Positions 1-9,297 are shown, counted from the first letter of the stretch. The stretch: DNA of 64,000 nt from Prado023 sp963714995 (GCA_963714995.1 CAVQQP010000007.1:62001-126000); one strand, 5' to 3'. The notes: generated by a model from the letters alone, not told the origin. Translations and numbers: made by a program.

Positions 1-791
1 GACTGCCCCACGTAGACGGCGTCCGAGCTGACCTCGGACTCGGAGATGTCGGCCCCCAGGATGATCCGGAACTTCAGCCACGGGTCGTCGTAGACCACGG
101 CGCACAGCAGCATGTCCAGGACCAGCCACGCCAGGGCTGGCGGGGCGAACCAGGCCAGGGTCGTCAGCGGACGTCCGATCCGCCACAGGACCCAGCCGAT
201 CACCGGCCACGCGAAGATGGCCGTCTCGCGGACCTCGAAGCTCCATCCCGTGACGAATCCACAGGCGGCGAGCAGCGCCGGTACCCGCCAACCCCAGGCA
301 CGACCCGCCTCATGGGCATCCTCCGCGGCGTCGGCAGCCAGGGTGGCCAGGAGCAGGGCCAGTCCGATCAGCGTGGTGGCGGTCAGGTCCGTGTACCCCC
401 GCGTCAGGTTGACGAACACCAGGGGCGTCCCGAGGGCGAAGGCCGCCGCCAGCACCCCTGTGGACCTCGACACGTACCGCGTGCCCAGCAGGTAGAGCAC
501 GGCCGCCAGGACGCCCGTGCTCAGCAGCGGCACCACGTAGTAGGTCGCCGTCGCGTCCCCCCAGATCCGCGCGAACGGGATGATCGGGAGCAGGAAGCCC
601 CACCGCGACAGGCCCGAGGGCCGCCACGTGCCCTCCGGGAAGGCCAGCGCGCCCTGCACGTAGTGCCAGGGATCGGTCGGGACGAGCGCGGAGCGGTAGG
701 CCAGGGCGATCCCCATGGCGACCACCGCCAGCAGGGCCGCCCAGGAGAGGTCGCGCCGCCCGATGTCCCGGCCCCATGCGAGCGACCTCAC
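1..791 (-). CDS. GT39-like polytopic membrane glycosyltransferase, 3'-truncated by window edge
   Basis: The reading frame starts at GTG 791, which overlaps the TGA of the upstream GT2 gene (GTGA), and stays open to base 1, so the C-terminus lies outside the window. The 263 visible residues begin MRSLAWGRDIGRRDLSW, then show a hydrophobic first helix, an early acidic motif with an aromatic follow-up (PTDPWHY, about residue 39), and several further hydrophobic segments (LLSTGVLAAVLYLLG, LIGLALLLATLAA). That layout is typical of dolichol/undecaprenyl-phosphate-sugar dependent GT-C enzymes (PMT/ArnT/GT39 type). It probably transfers a sugar on the outer face of the membrane. Coupling to the GT2 gene suggests joint work on an exopolysaccharide or glycoprotein. 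Family assignment is by architecture only; donor and acceptor are unknown. Confidence 0.7.
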   Translation of the reverse strand, partial: MRSLAWGRDIGRRDLSWAALLAVVAMGIALAYRSALVPTDPWHYVQGALAFPEGTWRPSGLSRWGFLLPIIPFARIWGDATATYYVVPLLSTGVLAAVLYLLGTRYVSRSTGVLAAAFALGTPLVFVNLTRGYTDLTATTLIGLALLLATLAADAAEDAHEAGRAWGWRVPALLAACGFVTGWSFEVRETAIFAWPVIGWVLWRIGRPLTTLAWFAPPALAWLVLDMLLCAVVYDDPWLKFRIILGADISESEVSSDAVYVGQ

Positions 792-1792
792 AGCCGCTGC
801 TCCGCCCAGTGCCAGTAGCGCGCGAGCGCGCGACTCACCGGCGCCGGGACCCCCGGTCCCAGCCCGGTCGGGGGGTCGAGCGGCCCGCGCAGCAGCCGCG
901 ACAGCTCACGGTCGGGGACCCTGCGTGCCGCCTGGATGACCCGCCGCCGGTCGGCGAGCGACCGTCGATGCGTCGCCAACCACCTCCAGCCCTCCACCTT
1001 GTCACGGGCCCATCCGTCGCGGACGGCCACGAGCAGCACGCCCCCCTCGACGACCAGCGCCGGGAGCGCCACGAACCGACGGGTCCGACGCTCCGGGAGC
1101 AGCATCAGGTTCATGAGCCGGTTGCGCTCGAGGAGGTAGAACTTCGCGGAGTTGCGGGCGAAGTCGTAGTGGTGCAGCACGACGGCCGCGGGCTCGTGCA
1201 CCACCCGGTAGCCGGCCTGCCAGGCGCGCATCGACAGGTACACGTCCTCGCAGTAGGCGACATAGTCGGCGTCGAACCCGTCGAGGGCCTCCCACACCTC
1301 CCGGCGCACCGCGAACGTCACCCCGGTGATCGAGGCCACCTCCGTGACCTCCTGATGATCGGCCGCAGGCTCACCGAGCCCGCCGACCCAGGAGAACATC
1401 AGGTAGTGCACCGGGTTGCCGGCCGTGTTCAGTGCCTCCGGGTCGTCAGCCAGCCGGATGCTCGCGCAGGCCAGCCCGACCCCTGGCTCAGCCACGCGGC
1501 GGACCAGGGCAGACAGCGCCCCCGGTCGCACCAGGGCATCGGAGTTGACGAACACCAGGACCTCACCCGTGCAGTGCCTCGCGGCGAAGTTGCACCCTCC
1601 GGCGTACCCGAGGTTGCGACCCGGGGACAGCACCCGGACCCCGGGCATCCCGCGCACGGCCTGCACGGGACCGGGTGCCGCATCGTTGTCGACGACCACG
1701 ATGTCGTCGGCCCCGTCGGCCACCAGAGCTGCCACGCACTGCGCCAGGGTGGGTTCTGCTCCGTGGGCCAGGACGATCGCTGAGGCCCGCAC
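788..1792 (-). CDS. Family 2 glycosyltransferase (rhamnosyltransferase-like)
   Basis: A 334-residue GT-A fold glycosyltransferase. The N-terminus VLAHGAEPTLAQCVAALV followed by DDIVVVDNDA is the nucleotide-sugar binding start of GT2 enzymes. NLGYAGGCNFAA (about residue 60) and VFVNSDA (a DxD-like element) match the WbbL/rhamnosyltransferase branch, and DADYVAYCEDVYLSMRAW provides the ED(V) acceptor-side catalytic motif. The C-terminal third is basic and amphipathic, suggesting membrane association. It starts at GTG 1792, six bases after a TAGGGT box. The gene heads a two-gene minus-strand unit with the GT39-like membrane protein and is divergent from the DUF4012 gene. It likely builds a surface polysaccharide; the sugar is not predictable. 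Confidence 0.9.
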   Translation of the reverse strand: MRASAIVLAHGAEPTLAQCVAALVADGADDIVVVDNDAAPGPVQAVRGMPGVRVLSPGRNLGYAGGCNFAARHCTGEVLVFVNSDALVRPGALSALVRRVAEPGVGLACASIRLADDPEALNTAGNPVHYLMFSWVGGLGEPAADHQEVTEVASITGVTFAVRREVWEALDGFDADYVAYCEDVYLSMRAWQAGYRVVHEPAAVVLHHYDFARNSAKFYLLERNRLMNLMLLPERRTRRFVALPALVVEGGVLLVAVRDGWARDKVEGWRWLATHRRSLADRRRVIQAARRVPDRELSRLLRGPLDPPTGLGPGVPAPVSRALARYWHWAEQRL

Positions 1793-1798
1793 TCGCTC

Positions 1799-1804
1799 AC
1801 CCTA
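1799..1804 (-). promoter_or_regulatory. -10 box for leaderless GT2 transcript
   Basis: TAGGGT on the minus strand lies six bases before the GTG at 1792, with no Shine-Dalgarno sequence. This spacing implies that transcription starts at or next to the start codon. Confidence 0.55.
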
Positions 1805-1902
1805 GCCGCCGGGCGCGATGATTCGTCCGACCTGCCTGAATGGCGCCCGGGTTACCATGGTGGTCCAGATCCGGCGTTTCCGAGTCGCAGCGGGGGTGGG
1901 CG

Positions 1903-3744
1903 ATGCGCAGGAGGGGATGGCTCGCCCTGATCCTCCTGGCGCCGCTTGCCGTGATCGCGATCGGCACCCAGGTGGCGGCCCTGACCGGACTCGTGGGCGT
2001 CGCGCAGACCGCGCTCGCCGGGAGATCGCGCGACAGCGCACAGCTCGAACGCGGCGTGGGCACCATCCGGCTCGCGGCCGACGTCCTTGACCGGACATGG
2101 TCCTCACCGGCCGCCAGGGTCCTCGAGTACAACCCGATGACCCTCGGCGCCATGGACGACCTCCGTGGCGGCGCGCATGCGCTGGCGGTCGGGACGCGGG
2201 TGCTGGATCCGCTGGCTGAGATCGTCTCGGCTGCTGGCGGTTTCGACGGTCTGCCCCCGATCGCCCGCGGCACGACCATCGATCCCCTCAAGGCCGAGGC
2301 ACTGGCTCGGCCCGTCGCGGAGGTCCACTCGGCCCTGGCCGCGACCGGGGCCGCACTGGCCGAGGTCGAGGGCTCCGGCGTCCTGGGGCGACCGATCGGT
2401 GCGGTCACGGAGTCCATCGCCGGATCCGTGGCCGACCTCACCGTGCTCGCTGGAGCCGCTGAGGTCGCCATGCCGGATGTGGCCGAGGCGCTGGGGTCCG
2501 AGGAGCCCAAGCGCTACCTGATCGCAGCCCTCAACGACGCGGAGGTGTTCGGCTCCGGGGGTGCGCCGCTGTCCGCCTTCGTGGTGGAGGCGGACAAGGG
2601 GTCCCTGTCGGTACCGATCTCCGGGCAGATGGAGTCCAAGCTGTCCCCCAACAACCCCCCGATCGACTGGGAGCACGAAGGCGGGCCCCCGTGGTACCGG
2701 CAGGGCAAGAGCTACCCGTTCGTGAACTCCAACTTCCACCCCGACTTCGGGACCGCCTCGGTGGACATGCGCCGGGCCTGGGCCGCACTGGGCTACCCGG
2801 AGGTGGACGGCGTCGTCACCGTCGACCTGAGTGCCCTGGCCTCGATCCTGGCCTGGACCGGGCCCATCGAGTCGCCGGGATTCGGCCGCATCAGCGCCGA
2901 CACCCTCCTGCGCACCGTCCTGGTGGACGCGTACCGGCAGTTCAACACCCCCGAGGGGGTGATCGAGCGACATGCCCGCAACGAGGAGCTGACCACCGCC
3001 CTGCTGGAGCACCTGACCAAGCCGTTGAACCTCCTGTCCGCGATCCGCGGGACGATGGACGCGATCCCGCCCCGGCACATCCAGGGCTCCTTCGACGCCC
3101 CTGCCCTGCAGGACGCAGTCGAGGTGCTCGCGGCCGGAGGAGGACTCAGCCGCGGTCGCGGCGACCTGATCGCGGTGCACTCCCAGAGCGCCCCCAACAA
3201 GCTCTCGGTGTTCCAGGACCGGCGGATCACCCAGGAGGTCCAGCTGACCGCCGACGGCGGCGCGACGGTCCGGCGCTCGACCTCGTTCACGAACGCGGTA
3301 CCCGAGGGCCTGGAGGGTGATCCCACGACGTACGCCGGCTACCTCGCCCTGCGCGCGCGGATGCGCGTTGCCTATCGCCTGCCGCTCACAGCCACCGACG
3401 CCCAGATCACCACCGGCAACTCCGTCTCGCTGGTCCCGGTGGCCCGGACAGGGCCGTTCCCCGACGAGCGCGGCGGGCAGGTGCTCTGGCAGGGCCACGA
3501 GACCGACCCCGGCGACACCACCACAGTGGTCATGGAGTACGAGCTGCCTGCGGGCACGTTCGCTCCCGGCACCTACGACGTGTACGCCGATCCCCAGGCC
3601 CTGGCCCATCCCGCTGAGCTGACCGTCACCGTCCGGCCCGCGCCGGGGACCGCCGTGGCCCCGACCCCCGGCTGGACCGAATCGGGCACGGGACTGACGT
3701 GGTCGGGAGCCCTGGACAGGCCCCTGCACCTGACGGTCGGCTGA
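1903..3744 (+). CDS. DUF4012 domain-containing secreted or membrane-anchored protein
   Basis: The start is taken at ATG 1903 (MRRRGWLALILLAPLAV) because this places a basic N-region and one hydrophobic helix at the terminus; a longer frame reaching back to 1840 lacks that logic. The 613-residue product has one N-terminal membrane segment and a large extracellular part. Motifs such as RYLIAALNDAEVFGSGGAPLS and YPFVNSNFHPDF belong to the DUF4012 family, which occurs in actinobacterial polysaccharide loci and has no established biochemical function. Its stop overlaps the start of the next glycosyltransferase (TGATG), so the two are translationally coupled. A role in polymer export, chain handling or attachment is inference from context. 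Confidence 0.85.
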   Translation: MRRRGWLALILLAPLAVIAIGTQVAALTGLVGVAQTALAGRSRDSAQLERGVGTIRLAADVLDRTWSSPAARVLEYNPMTLGAMDDLRGGAHALAVGTRVLDPLAEIVSAAGGFDGLPPIARGTTIDPLKAEALARPVAEVHSALAATGAALAEVEGSGVLGRPIGAVTESIAGSVADLTVLAGAAEVAMPDVAEALGSEEPKRYLIAALNDAEVFGSGGAPLSAFVVEADKGSLSVPISGQMESKLSPNNPPIDWEHEGGPPWYRQGKSYPFVNSNFHPDFGTASVDMRRAWAALGYPEVDGVVTVDLSALASILAWTGPIESPGFGRISADTLLRTVLVDAYRQFNTPEGVIERHARNEELTTALLEHLTKPLNLLSAIRGTMDAIPPRHIQGSFDAPALQDAVEVLAAGGGLSRGRGDLIAVHSQSAPNKLSVFQDRRITQEVQLTADGGATVRRSTSFTNAVPEGLEGDPTTYAGYLALRARMRVAYRLPLTATDAQITTGNSVSLVPVARTGPFPDERGGQVLWQGHETDPGDTTTVVMEYELPAGTFAPGTYDVYADPQALAHPAELTVTVRPAPGTAVAPTPGWTESGTGLTWSGALDRPLHLTVG

Positions 3745-4850
3745 TGCGCATCGCACTGCTCGGGACCCGGGGGGTCCCTGCCCGCTACGGCGGCTTCGAG
3801 ACCGCCGCCGAGGAGATCGGCCGACGGCTGGTGGAGCGCGGCCACGAGGTGGTCGTGTACTGCCGGAACCCCGGGCAGACGCGGACCGAGTACCTGGGGA
3901 TGCGACTGGTCAACCTGCCGGCCGTGCGCCATCGCGCTGCCGAGACCATGAGCCACACCATGCTCTCCGTCGGGCACGCCATAGCCCGCGAGCACCCCGA
4001 CGTGGCGATCGTCTTCAATGCTGCCAACGCACCGTTCCTCCCGGCCCTGCGGGCAGCCCGCATCCCGGTGGCCGTGCACGTCGACGGACTGGAGTGGAAG
4101 CGGGCCAAGTGGGGCGTGCACGCGGCCGGCTACTACCGATGGGCCGAGGCACGCAGCACCCGCTGGGCCGATGCGGTCATCGCCGACGCCCACGGGATCG
4201 CCGACCACCTGCGCGACGCCCACGGCGTGCAGGCGCACTGCATCGCCTACGGCGCCCCGATCGTGGCCCCGGATTCCACCCGACTGGCCGAGATCGGGCT
4301 CAGCGCACGCGGCTACCACCTCGTCGTGGCCCGCCTCGAGCCGGAGAACCACGTGCAGGAGATCGTCGCCGGGTACGTGGCGTCCCGGGCGCAGCTGCCG
4401 CTCGTCGTCGTCGGCGATGCCCCCTATGCAGACGAGTATCGGGCGCAGGTGCGCGCGGCGGCGGGCAACGACCCCCGCGTCCGGTTCCTGGGCAGCCTCT
4501 GGGACTCGGACCTGCTCGACACCCTCTACGCGCACGCCATGACCTACCTGCACGGCCACAGCGTCGGGGGGACCAACCCCTCGCTGCTGCGCGCCATGGG
4601 CGCCGGCGCCCCGGTCAGCGCCTACGACGTCATCTTCAACCGAGAGGTGGCCGCTGACGCTGGGGTGTACTTCACGTCCCCCGCGGACGTGGCCGGGCTC
4701 TGCGAGGCCGCAGAGGATGATCCCGACGCGGCCACCGCGCGCGGATCAGCCGGCCAGGCCGACGTGGCCGCCCGCTATCGGTGGTCGGACGTGGCCGATG
4801 CCTACGAGGACCTCGCGCGGGAGCTGCTCAGTACGCGCCGTGCCCGGTGA
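3744..4850 (+). CDS. DUF1972/GT4 family glycosyltransferase
   Basis: Starts at ATG 3744, overlapping the DUF4012 stop. The first 25 residues (LLGTRGVPARYGGFETAAEE) are the signature of the DUF1972 N-terminal domain found in rhamnosyl- and other GT-B transferases of polysaccharide clusters. The second Rossmann half holds VVARLEPENHVQEIVAGY and YLHGHSVGGTNPSLLRAMGAG, the latter being the donor-binding EX7E-region equivalent of GT4 enzymes. At 368 residues it is full length. It is predicted cytosolic and retaining, adding a sugar to a lipid-linked intermediate. The 3' end overlaps the convergent polyprenyl glycosylphosphotransferase gene by 23 bases. Confidence 0.9.
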   Translation: MRIALLGTRGVPARYGGFETAAEEIGRRLVERGHEVVVYCRNPGQTRTEYLGMRLVNLPAVRHRAAETMSHTMLSVGHAIAREHPDVAIVFNAANAPFLPALRAARIPVAVHVDGLEWKRAKWGVHAAGYYRWAEARSTRWADAVIADAHGIADHLRDAHGVQAHCIAYGAPIVAPDSTRLAEIGLSARGYHLVVARLEPENHVQEIVAGYVASRAQLPLVVVGDAPYADEYRAQVRAAAGNDPRVRFLGSLWDSDLLDTLYAHAMTYLHGHSVGGTNPSLLRAMGAGAPVSAYDVIFNREVAADAGVYFTSPADVAGLCEAAEDDPDAATARGSAGQADVAARYRWSDVADAYEDLARELLSTRRAR

Positions 4851-6375
4851 TGACCGCCTTGGCGGTCTTGGCCAGGATGACGACATCGAGGGCGATCGAC
4901 CAGGTCTCGATGTAGTGCAGGTCCATGCGCATGCGGTCGTCCCAGGAGACCTCCTTGCGCCCGGAGATCTGCCAGAGCCCGGTCATGCCGGGCTTGGTCA
5001 GGTGCCGGCGGTGCTCGGCGTCGCCGAGCAGGGCCAACTCGTCGGGAAGCATCGGGCGGGGACCGACCAGTGACATCGATCCGCTGATCACGTTGATCAG
5101 CTGGGGCAGCTCGTCCATGCTCCAGCGACGAAGGATGCGGCCCACCCTCGTGACCCGGGGATCCTCCCGGTACCGGTCGACCACGTCATCGTCGAGGTCG
5201 CCGATCACGTCCTCACGGATCGAGTCCGCTCCCACGTGCATCGTCCGGAACTTGATGCATCGGAACGTCTCGCCGGACCGTCCGATCCGATCACTGACAT
5301 ACAGCGCCCGGCCCAACGAGTCGAACTTGATGGCGATGCCGATGAGCAGGTAGACCGGCGCCAGGATCACCACCAGGGGAACCGCGACGACGAGGTCGAC
5401 GATCCTCTTGAGCGCACGCTTCGGGCCGGTCAGGCTGGGCTCGTCGAGGTGGATCAGCGGCAGGCCCGCTGCAGGGCGCACGGACATGCGCGGCCCGGCG
5501 ACGTCGGACAGGACGGGCGAGACCAGCAGGTCGATCCTCGGGCCCTCGAGCCGCCAGGCGAGGCGTCGCAGCAGTGCGGGGTCGACGGCCGACGACTCGG
5601 CCACCGCCACCGCGTGCACATTGTGCGCGTCGATCCAGGCCATGACGTCGTCCAGCCAGACGTCCACGACCTGGTCGCGCGCGTCTGGTCGCGGGTCGAT
5701 GGCCGCAACCCGCGGCGGCTGGACCGTCCCGACCACCTTGAACCCGGCCACCGCGTCGGTCGCGAACGACTCGGACAGCGCGGCACTGCGCAGCCGATCC
5801 CCCACGATCAGCGTGCTCTGCTGGAACCGCCCCTCGAGGCGCTGGCGGCCCAGCCACACGCGCAGCAACCACCGGCCCAGGAGGACCAGCATGGTGCCGA
5901 TCAGCAGGGACGGCAGGACCAGCCGCAGGGGCGGGGCAGCCTTGGCGACGTAGGAGGCGATGGCGATCGCCGCCAGCATGGTCACGCCGGCGTTCACGAC
6001 ACGCTTGAACTCCTCGTTGCCCACGCCCAGGTAGCGCGCCTCGTACCCGCCGCGCAGGAGGATCAGGAACAGCCACCACACGACCATCGCGGCGCCGGTC
6101 AACGGGGTCTCGACCCGGTCGAACAGGTACCCGGCGTTGATCATCACGGCGATGTACAGGCTGATGCTCGTGCCCAGGATCCCCAGATCCAGCAGGAAGG
6201 CCCGGAGCGCCACCGAGAACATGGGGTCGACCTCGGCACGACCACGCGCCTCCGGGCGCTCGACCACCGTGGTGACCGGCCGACGCCTGGCTGCCGCATC
6301 GTCCCCGGCAATGCGAAGCACCGGGGCCTGCGACTCCCCGGTGCGAGCGTCTCGTCCTGCCATGCTGCCTGCCAT
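4828..6375 (-). CDS. Polyprenyl-phosphate glycosyl-1-phosphate transferase (WbaP/CpsE type)
   Basis: This is the priming enzyme that moves a sugar-1-phosphate from a UDP-sugar to undecaprenyl phosphate. The 515-residue protein has an N-terminal block of four to five membrane helices (about residues 55-175), a central Rossmann-like domain (LIVGDRLRSAALSESF onward) and a C-terminal bacterial sugar transferase domain starting at RALKRIVDLVVAVPLVVIL. Catalytic landmarks are KFRTM, DELPQLINVISG and SLVGPRP. The start is placed at ATG 6375 after a purine-rich GGGAGGGGAG; ATG 6363 is a close alternative, and the open frame continues further upstream without family similarity. It anchors the interpretation of this region as a polysaccharide locus. 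Confidence 0.92.
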   Translation of the reverse strand: MAGSMAGRDARTGESQAPVLRIAGDDAAARRRPVTTVVERPEARGRAEVDPMFSVALRAFLLDLGILGTSISLYIAVMINAGYLFDRVETPLTGAAMVVWWLFLILLRGGYEARYLGVGNEEFKRVVNAGVTMLAAIAIASYVAKAAPPLRLVLPSLLIGTMLVLLGRWLLRVWLGRQRLEGRFQQSTLIVGDRLRSAALSESFATDAVAGFKVVGTVQPPRVAAIDPRPDARDQVVDVWLDDVMAWIDAHNVHAVAVAESSAVDPALLRRLAWRLEGPRIDLLVSPVLSDVAGPRMSVRPAAGLPLIHLDEPSLTGPKRALKRIVDLVVAVPLVVILAPVYLLIGIAIKFDSLGRALYVSDRIGRSGETFRCIKFRTMHVGADSIREDVIGDLDDDVVDRYREDPRVTRVGRILRRWSMDELPQLINVISGSMSLVGPRPMLPDELALLGDAEHRRHLTKPGMTGLWQISGRKEVSWDDRMRMDLHYIETWSIALDVVILAKTAKAVITGHGAY

Positions 6376-6526
6376 CTCCCCTCCCACCAGCGTAGACGGC
6401 CCAGCAACTGACGAGACTAGACACCTGAACCGCCGAATCCAAGCCCAGCAGCCCCTCGAAGCGGCCGGGTTCACGCAGGGATGGCTGTGGGCGCGGGTAT
6501 CCTGCACCCCTGATGAGGGAGGACAG

Positions 6527-7849
6527 ATGCCCGTTTCCCATCGTTTTGCGCTGTGTGCTGCCGTGGGAATGGTCACCGCGCTGATGGCCGGCTGCACTGC
6601 TTCCTCCTCGACACCGGCCGACCCCACATCCGCGGCAGCCGCGACGAGCGCCACCCCGATCCCGTCCGGTGACCCCGTCGCGCGGGAGCTGTTCGGCACC
6701 CACGTGGGCAACCTGGCCTCCGGGGCTGAGCCCCTGCCGCCGGCTGCCGGGGCGATCCGGCTGTGGGACTCCGGCGTGACGTGGCGCCAGCTGGAACCGG
6801 TGCAGGGGAAGATCGACTGGACGCCGATGGACTCCGCCGTGGCCCAGGCGGAGAAGGTCGGTGCCGCAGACATCCAGTGGGTGCATGGCAGCCCGCCGCA
6901 GTGGGCAGCCCTGGACCCCGAGGCACCGGGGATCTACGGTCCGGGGACCTCCTCGGCGCCCGATGAGGAGGCCTACCTGAGATTCCTGCGCCAGGTGGCG
7001 GAGCGCTACAAGGGCCGGATCACCTCGTACCAGGTGTGGAACGAGGCGAACATCAAGATCTTCTACCGCGGGAAGCCCGACTACCTGGCCGAGCTGACCC
7101 TGCGCGCCAAGGAGGTCCTCGACGAGGTCGACCCCGACGCCCTGCTGGTCGGCGCCAGCACGACGGTCCGCTCCGCAGGGCCGGTCAAGCCCTGGTACGG
7201 CAAGTACTCCGCCGCCCTGGCTGACCGAGGTTGGCCGGTCGATGCGATGGCGGTGCACCTGTACCCCCTGGCCGACCAGGGCGCGGAGACCCGCGCGGAG
7301 TACCTGCGCGTCATGCGCGCCTGGCTCGCGGAGCGGGGCTGGACGGGCCCGCTGTGGGACACCGAGATCAATTACGGCGACCGCCGCGACTTCGCCAAGG
7401 AGAAGGTGACCGTCCCGCAGGAGGTCGCAGCGGGATGGGTGGCGCGCAGCTACATCGACAGCCTCGCGCTCGGCATGGACCGCGTCTACTGGTACTCCTG
7501 GAACGACCACATCCTGGGCATCGACCAGGTGGACGCCCAGACGGGCGAGATCCTCCCGGCGGGCCAGGCCTACCTGACGGTGCAGGAGTGGTTCGACGGG
7601 GCGTACTGGCAGGGGTGCACGGGCGAGCTCATGGACCCGACTGGGGTCGACGGGGCCGTCACCACGTGCGAGCTGGCGACCGGCGACGGCCTCCCCGCGC
7701 TCATCGTGTTCAGCCACGGCGACGGCGCAACCATCCCGATGCCGGAGGGTGCGGCGCAGGTCTGTCGGCTCGACGGCAGCTGCGAGCCGGTGTCCGGGGA
7801 GTCGCTGGCGGTCACCGAGAACCCGATCCTGGTGCGCCTCTCCGCCTGA
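6527..7849 (+). CDS. Secreted lipoprotein glycoside hydrolase (clan GH-A, GH39-like)
   Basis: A 440-residue lipoprotein with a type II signal peptide and lipobox LMAG-C (Cys23), then a Ser/Thr/Ala linker and a TIM-barrel hydrolase. WNEAN supplies the acid/base Glu (Glu173) and WDTEINYGD the nucleophile Glu (Glu280), the usual strand-4/strand-7 pair of retaining clan-A enzymes. WYSWNDHILG is a late barrel motif and a C-terminal beta module carries a Cys pair. The start follows a clear GAGGGAGGA ribosome site at 6515-6523. Position directly after the priming transferase suggests that it trims or releases the locus polymer, as in capsule and exopolysaccharide clusters with a dedicated endoglycosidase. 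Substrate is unknown. Confidence 0.85.
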   Translation: MPVSHRFALCAAVGMVTALMAGCTASSSTPADPTSAAAATSATPIPSGDPVARELFGTHVGNLASGAEPLPPAAGAIRLWDSGVTWRQLEPVQGKIDWTPMDSAVAQAEKVGAADIQWVHGSPPQWAALDPEAPGIYGPGTSSAPDEEAYLRFLRQVAERYKGRITSYQVWNEANIKIFYRGKPDYLAELTLRAKEVLDEVDPDALLVGASTTVRSAGPVKPWYGKYSAALADRGWPVDAMAVHLYPLADQGAETRAEYLRVMRAWLAERGWTGPLWDTEINYGDRRDFAKEKVTVPQEVAAGWVARSYIDSLALGMDRVYWYSWNDHILGIDQVDAQTGEILPAGQAYLTVQEWFDGAYWQGCTGELMDPTGVDGAVTTCELATGDGLPALIVFSHGDGATIPMPEGAAQVCRLDGSCEPVSGESLAVTENPILVRLSA

Positions 7850-7879
7850 CCCGGGAGCCCCCAGCCGCGTCCTCCCGGT
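7850..7879 (+). terminator. Possible terminator after glycoside hydrolase
   Basis: An ACCGGGAG / CTCCCGGT 8-bp stem with a 14-nt loop directly after the stop codon. There is no U-tract, as usual in high-GC actinobacteria. Confidence 0.45.
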
Positions 7880-7937
7880 GAGCCCGGCAATGCCGCGGAT
7901 AAGGCTCGGATAACCCACGACGCGCGGCTCGAGTCAG

Positions 7938-7966
7938 TTGACTGTCCGGGGCGGCGCGGGCACTGT
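7938..7966 (+). promoter_or_regulatory. Putative promoter of the second glycoside hydrolase copy
   Basis: TTGACT at 7938-7943 is separated by 17 bases from CACTGT at 7961-7966. The -35 is near consensus and the -10 is weak. The broken hydrolase gene starts at 8000. Confidence 0.45.
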
Positions 7967-7999
7967 GGGCACCATCCGATTCCGACCTTGGGGGGTCCC

Positions 8000-9285
8000 A
8001 TGCGCAGGCTGTCCACGTACCCTCGTCCCGGCCGCGGCTGCCGGCCTGCTGGCCGTCGCTCATGCCGGCCGGGGCAGCAAGCGCCGCGCCCGTCGTGCAG
8101 CCAGAGCTCTTCGGCCAGCACGTCGCCGAGCATCGCGTCCGGCACTCCCGGGACGCTGCCCAGGCGGGGCCGTCGGCGCCATCCGGCTCTGGGACGCGGG
8201 CGTCACGTGGCGGGAGCTCGAGCCCATCCGACGACGGCTACAACTGGACTCACGCTCGAGGCTGCGGTCGCACAACGCCGAGGACGCTCGGGCGCCCGCG
8301 AGATCATGTACACGCTGGGCTCGACCCCGCGAGTGGGCGGCGCTCCCGACCCGAACTCGCGAAGCTGGGCCCTCTACGGCCCGGGCTCCAACAGCCACCC
8401 CACGAGCAACGCCTACTACATCGACTTCCTCGAAGACGGTGGCCAGCCCGGTACCCGGGCTGATCACCGCCTACCAGATCTGGAACGAGGCGAACCTCCG
8501 CGACTTCTACCTCGGCACCCCGGCGCAGATGGCCAAGCTGACCAAGGACGCGCCGCATCGCGCTGAGTCCGGTCGACCCGGGCGCCAAGCTGGTCGCAGC
8601 GAGCACGACCGTGCGCGCCAAGGGCCCGGTCGGCAAGTTCGGCAAGGCCTACGGCGCGGCCATGAAGAAGGCCGGCCTGGACGTACGTCGACGTCGGTCT
8701 CGGCGCACTTCTACCCGCCGGCCACGTCAGGGCCCGGCACACGCGCGTCGCCTACATCAAGAAGACCAAGACGCTACTACAAGAAGTACGGCGCCGGGAA
8801 GAAGCCGCTGTGGGACACCGAGATGAACTTCGGCGACACCCGCGCCTACATGAAGGTCAAGCGCAGCCTACACCGGCGACCACGGCAGCGACCTACGTGG
8901 CACGCACGTTCATCGACTCCCAGCGCTACGGCGTCAAGCGGGTGTTCTGGTACGGCTGGGACATCCACGTGCTGGGCACGGACATGACCAGTCGCGACCA
9001 GCGGAAGCCTGACCGCCGAGGGCAGGCGTGCCTTCCAGGAGGTCCGCGACTGGATGTCGGGTCAGGCGTGGTACGGCTGCAAGGTCAAGTCCTCGATCAC
9101 CACCTGCACCATCGGGTCGCCGACGGGGAAGGCGACCATCCGCTACGCGTCGAAGACCAAGACCCTGAAGCTGCCCGTCGGGAACATGGACGATCCGCAA
9201 GCTCGACGGCTCACGCACCACGGTCGGTGGCGGCACCACGATCAAGGTGACCACGCAGCCCATCCATATCGCGCGAGCAGCCTGA
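8000..9285 (+). pseudogene. Second clan-A glycoside hydrolase, frame broken by many single-base insertions
   Basis: No single frame covers this stretch, but reading all three frames in turn recovers a continuous homologue of the upstream hydrolase. The order is a secretory N-terminus from ATG 8000 (MRRLST...LVPAAAAGLLAVAHAG), ELFGQHVA, GAIRLWDAGVTW, DPNSRSWALYGPGSNS, ITAYQIWNEANLRDFY with the acid/base Glu, KLVAASTTVRAKGPVG, SAHFYPPATSGPGTR, KPLWDTEMNFGDTRAY with the nucleophile Glu, VFWYGWDIHVLGTDMTS and a C-terminal beta module ending at TGA 9285. At least a dozen frame changes are needed and those I resolved are all one extra base. All catalytic motifs survive and no lipobox is seen. Either a poorly resolved consensus of an intact gene or a real pseudogene; I favour the first. 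Confidence 0.75.
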
Positions 9286-9297
9286 CCGAGCGCTGAC

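Noticed and set aside
2104..3756. 550-codon open frame antisense to the DUF4012 gene
   Set aside because: High-GC shadow frame: Arg/Gly/His/Pro-rich, no domain, mirrors the codon periodicity of the sense gene.
8000..9285. Programmed frameshifting or recoding in the second hydrolase
   Set aside because: At least a dozen shifts with no slippery heptamer or stimulatory structure pattern; consensus error or decay is far more likely.
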